In this document: positions 48,078-48,817 of the stretch, in pieces | Layout of the letters: every line of letters starts with the position of its first letter | How positions within the stretch are numbered: position 1 is the stretch's first letter | NCBI RefSeq assembly: GCF_003569915.1 | Contig: NZ_KZ984470.1 | Span: forward strand, 1-48,817 | Direction: 5' to 3' | Length of the DNA stretch: 48,817 nt | Source: Comamonas testosteroni | Lineage (GTDB): Bacteria; Pseudomonadota; Gammaproteobacteria; Burkholderiales; Burkholderiaceae_C | The notes under the pieces: generated by a model | The model's database searches: none | What the model saw: only the letters and a program-made list of their open reading frames with translations | Told to the model about the DNA's origin: nothing | Position numbers and translations under genes: made by a program

Positions 48078-48150
48078 ATAAAACTTCGCATCAAAGGCGA
48101 AGCCCTAAAGTTTAACGCGAACTGCTTTTGCAAGCAAGTTCGCGTTAAAC
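48078..48150 (-). terminator. Double hairpin (terminator or attenuator) between rpsJ and rplC
   Basis: On the minus strand GTTTAACGCGAACT and AGTTCGCGTTAAAC (48110-48123, 48137-48150) form a perfect 14-bp stem that continues through GCTT/AAGC with one bulged A. Next comes CTTCGC-7 nt-GCGAAG (48084-48102) followed by TTTTATT, a Rho-independent terminator pattern. It separates rpsJ (with tufA) from rplC onward. Confidence 0.75.
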
Positions 48151-48202
48151 AAAGACCCTCAAAAATCCCCCAGAGTTGTTTTCTGGAGGACTTCTAAAAC
48201 TC

Positions 48203-48514
48203 TTATTGCAGTTTGATTTCGACGTCCACGCCAGCAGGCAGGTCCAGCTTCATCAGAGCGTCAACAGTCTTGTCGGTAGGATCGACAATGTCCATCAGAC
48301 GTTGGTGAGTGCGGATTTCGAACTGGTCGCGGCTGGTCTTGTTGACGTGAGGCGAACGCAGAATGTCGAAACGCTTCATGCGCGTCGGCAGGGGCACGGG
48401 GCCCTTGACGATAGCGCCGGTGCGCTTGGCGGTGTCAACGATCTCGGCTGCAGACTGATCGATCAGCTTGTAGTCGAATGCCTTCAGGCGGATACGGATC
48501 TTTTGCTTAGACAT
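48203..48514 (-). CDS. rpsJ: 30S ribosomal protein S10
   Basis: A 103-residue 30S head protein, also the NusE partner in antitermination. [20 protein letters not shown] and the signature [19 protein letters not shown] are present. It lies 25 nt after tuf, probably co-transcribed with the str operon end, and is split from rplC by a terminator-like structure. Confidence 0.98.
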   Translation of the reverse strand: MSKQKIRIRLKAFDYKLIDQSAAEIVDTAKRTGAIVKGPVPLPTRMKRFDILRSPHVNKTSRDQFEIRTHQRLMDIVDPTDKTVDALMKLDLPAGVDVEIKLQ

Positions 48515-48539
48515 TGTTAATTCCTAGCTTTTCTAAGAA

Positions 48540-48817
48540 TTAAGCAATGATGGTAGCAACCACGCCGGCGCCAACAGTACGGCCACCTTCGCGGATAGCG
48601 AAACGCAGACCTTCTTCCATGGCGATGGGGGCGATCAGCTTCACAGTGATCGACACGTTGTCACCAGGCATCACCATTTCCTTGCCTTCTGGCAGCTCGA
48701 TGGAGCCGGTCACGTCAGTCGTACGGAAGTAGAACTGAGGACGGTAGTTGTTGAAGAAAGGAGTGTGGCGGCCGCCTTCGTCCTTGCTCAGCACATACAC
48801 TTCAGCGGTGAAGTGGG
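48540..48817 (-). CDS. tuf: Elongation factor Tu, C-terminal part (tufA copy), truncated by window edge
   Basis: The last 92 codons, domain 3 of EF-Tu: [35 protein letters not shown], then [17 protein letters not shown] and the end [11 protein letters not shown]. This region binds the acceptor arm of aminoacyl-tRNA and the kirromycin-type antibiotics. The 5' part lies beyond the right edge. Its place before rpsJ identifies it as the str-operon copy, distinct from the tRNA-linked copy at the left end. Confidence 0.97.
   Translation of the reverse strand, partial: HFTAEVYVLSKDEGGRHTPFFNNYRPQFYFRTTDVTGSIELPEGKEMVMPGDNVSITVKLIAPIAMEEGLRFAIREGGRTVGAGVVATIIA

Overview
The window reads as a chromosomal segment of a betaproteobacterium of the family Comamonadaceae, most likely Comamonas or a close relative. 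This rests on recognising the protein families, on the gene orders (tRNA-tufB, atpIBEFHAGDC, S10 cluster) and on short intergenic repeats that I associate with this family; no search was run. Both window ends lie inside an EF-Tu gene (N-terminal part at the left, C-terminal part at the right, both on the minus strand), so the piece is bounded by the two tuf copies, as a contig broken at repeats would be.

Layout. 1-1328: tufB 5' part and four tRNA genes (Thr, Gly, Tyr, Arg), minus strand. 1404-8200: a TetR/AcrR-type repressor divergent from an RND multidrug efflux operon (adaptor, pump, outer-membrane channel), with a palindromic operator between them. 8428-9294: membrane-anchored dihaem cytochrome c. 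9391-11735: minus-strand trio (conserved unknown protein, YheT-like hydrolase, Rossmann-fold protein). 11826-14837: lemA followed by three TPM-domain genes. 14906-16007: cold-shock/DUF1294 fusion protein and a small lipoprotein. 16177-23389: complete F1Fo ATP synthase operon. 23791-25836: ybeD-lipB-lipA for lipoate attachment.

25940-33281 is the most interesting region. It is a minus-strand gene run wecB, nfrB, nfrA, a putative secreted glycoside-hydrolase-like protein, and a second NfrA-like TPR protein without a barrel. NfrB is a processive glycosyltransferase with C-terminal MshEN-type repeats that should bind c-di-GMP. WecB supplies UDP-ManNAc and NfrA is the TPR/beta-barrel exporter. Together they look like a self-contained, c-di-GMP-controlled exopolysaccharide secretion system related to the E. 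coli phage N4 receptor pathway. Upstream lies a 0.7-kb non-coding gap with a Fur-box-like promoter and a terminator that may define a small RNA.

33978-37760: DUF1963-type protein, then the phosphotransferase chain EIIA(Man)-HPr-EI (EIIA, ptsH, ptsI). 37837-42490: lipoprotein, TlpA-type thioredoxin, small secreted protein, cytochrome c' divergent from cytochrome b561, GNAT acetyltransferase and a GT-A-fold glycosyltransferase-like protein. 42502-43008: peroxiredoxin. 43127-48514: ribosomal protein genes rpsJ to rpsQ (minus strand), with a large double hairpin between rpsJ and rplC. 48540-48817: 3' end of tufA. I see no insertion sequence, prophage or CRISPR array.
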